Assembly: GCF_947491715.1 (NCBI RefSeq)
Contig: NZ_CANLKR010000023.1
Coordinates: 27,786-91,785 of the forward strand
Length of the DNA stretch: 64,000 bases
Source of the DNA: an uncultured Shewanella sp.
Lineage (GTDB): Bacteria; Pseudomonadota; Gammaproteobacteria; Enterobacterales; Shewanellaceae
Direction: 5' to 3'
Both the position numbers and the translations under genes were made by a program. The notes under the pieces are model-generated. The model was not told the origin of the DNA, did not search any database, and saw only the letters and a list, made by a program, of their open reading frames with translations. Below are positions 63,921-64,000 of the stretch, one piece after another; position 1 is the first letter of the stretch; each line of letters begins with the position of its first letter.

Positions 63921-64000
63921 TAAACCCAAACCACTTGAAAGTGCATGTTTTCAGAGCCCGTAAAAAGGCTTAATTCAAGGCGCATTATTGAAAGAATGCT
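63921..64000. mobile_element. MITE-like element, second copy, truncated by window end
   Basis: Starts TAAACCCAAACCACTTGAA (one base different from the first copy's end) and matches the reverse complement of 47769-47845 nearly perfectly over 77 bases, 10 bp upstream of the MFS gene start. Confidence 0.85.

Overview
The window looks like a chromosomal segment of a Shewanella-type marine gammaproteobacterium (Shewanella or Parashewanella). It is AT-rich. The gene content fits that group: pflB-pflA next to yfbV-ackA-pta, sppA-ansA-yeaC beside a divergent fadH, a gluconate gntR/gntK/gntT locus, and many lipoprotein and exported-protein genes. No rRNA, tRNA, CRISPR array, integrase or transposase gene was recognised. 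The genus is inferred from gene content, not from a marker gene.

Layout. 1-3.2 kb: the end of an alpha/beta hydrolase gene, then a type III secretion-like locus (CesT-type chaperone plus an M91/NleD-type zinc protease). 4-6 kb: SRPBCC protein, GNAT acetyltransferase and a NifQ-like protein. 6.4-9.6 kb: gluconate regulon with a 26-bp GntR-type operator. 10.2-12.4 kb: egtB-egtD (ergothioneine). 12.5-14.3 kb: a ParM actin-like gene with a probable ParR partner. 16-19.6 kb: a glutathione detoxification operon (GST, MAPEG, glyoxalase-II-like) divergent from a GlxA-type regulator. 19.7-25.8 kb: a mosaic accessory region with 175-bp direct repeats around two paralogous exported proteins, a GC-richer GH18/jacalin chitinase, cassette-like minus-strand genes with attC-like sites, and heptamer tandem repeats.

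25.8-46 kb is mostly housekeeping: fadH, sppA, ansA, yeaC, an M14 peptidase, a DUF885 lipoprotein, a RecQ-family helicase, pflB/pflA, yfbV, ackA and pta. PflB makes acetyl-CoA and formate, and Pta-AckA turns the acetyl-CoA into acetate and ATP, so these genes form one anaerobic energy module. 46-51 kb: a small lipoprotein, a UDG-family protein, a 267-bp MITE-like element, an amidohydrolase and a B12/radical-SAM protein. 51.3-52.7 kb: a second effector-like locus (chaperone plus a frameshifted effector). 53.9-58.6 kb: exported proteins, a Nudix hydrolase, a thaumatin-like protein and decayed cassette-like genes. 58.9 kb: an M35-type metalloprotease, possibly a third effector. 60-64 kb: TetR/old-yellow-enzyme pair, phytochelatin-synthase-like protein, Bcr/CflA efflux pump, and a second MITE copy cut by the window end.

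The main biological point is dispersed host-interaction cargo: two chaperone/effector loci and one lone metalloprotease scattered among core genes, with no secretion apparatus in view. They sit beside long AT-rich stretches without genes and near several repeat families.
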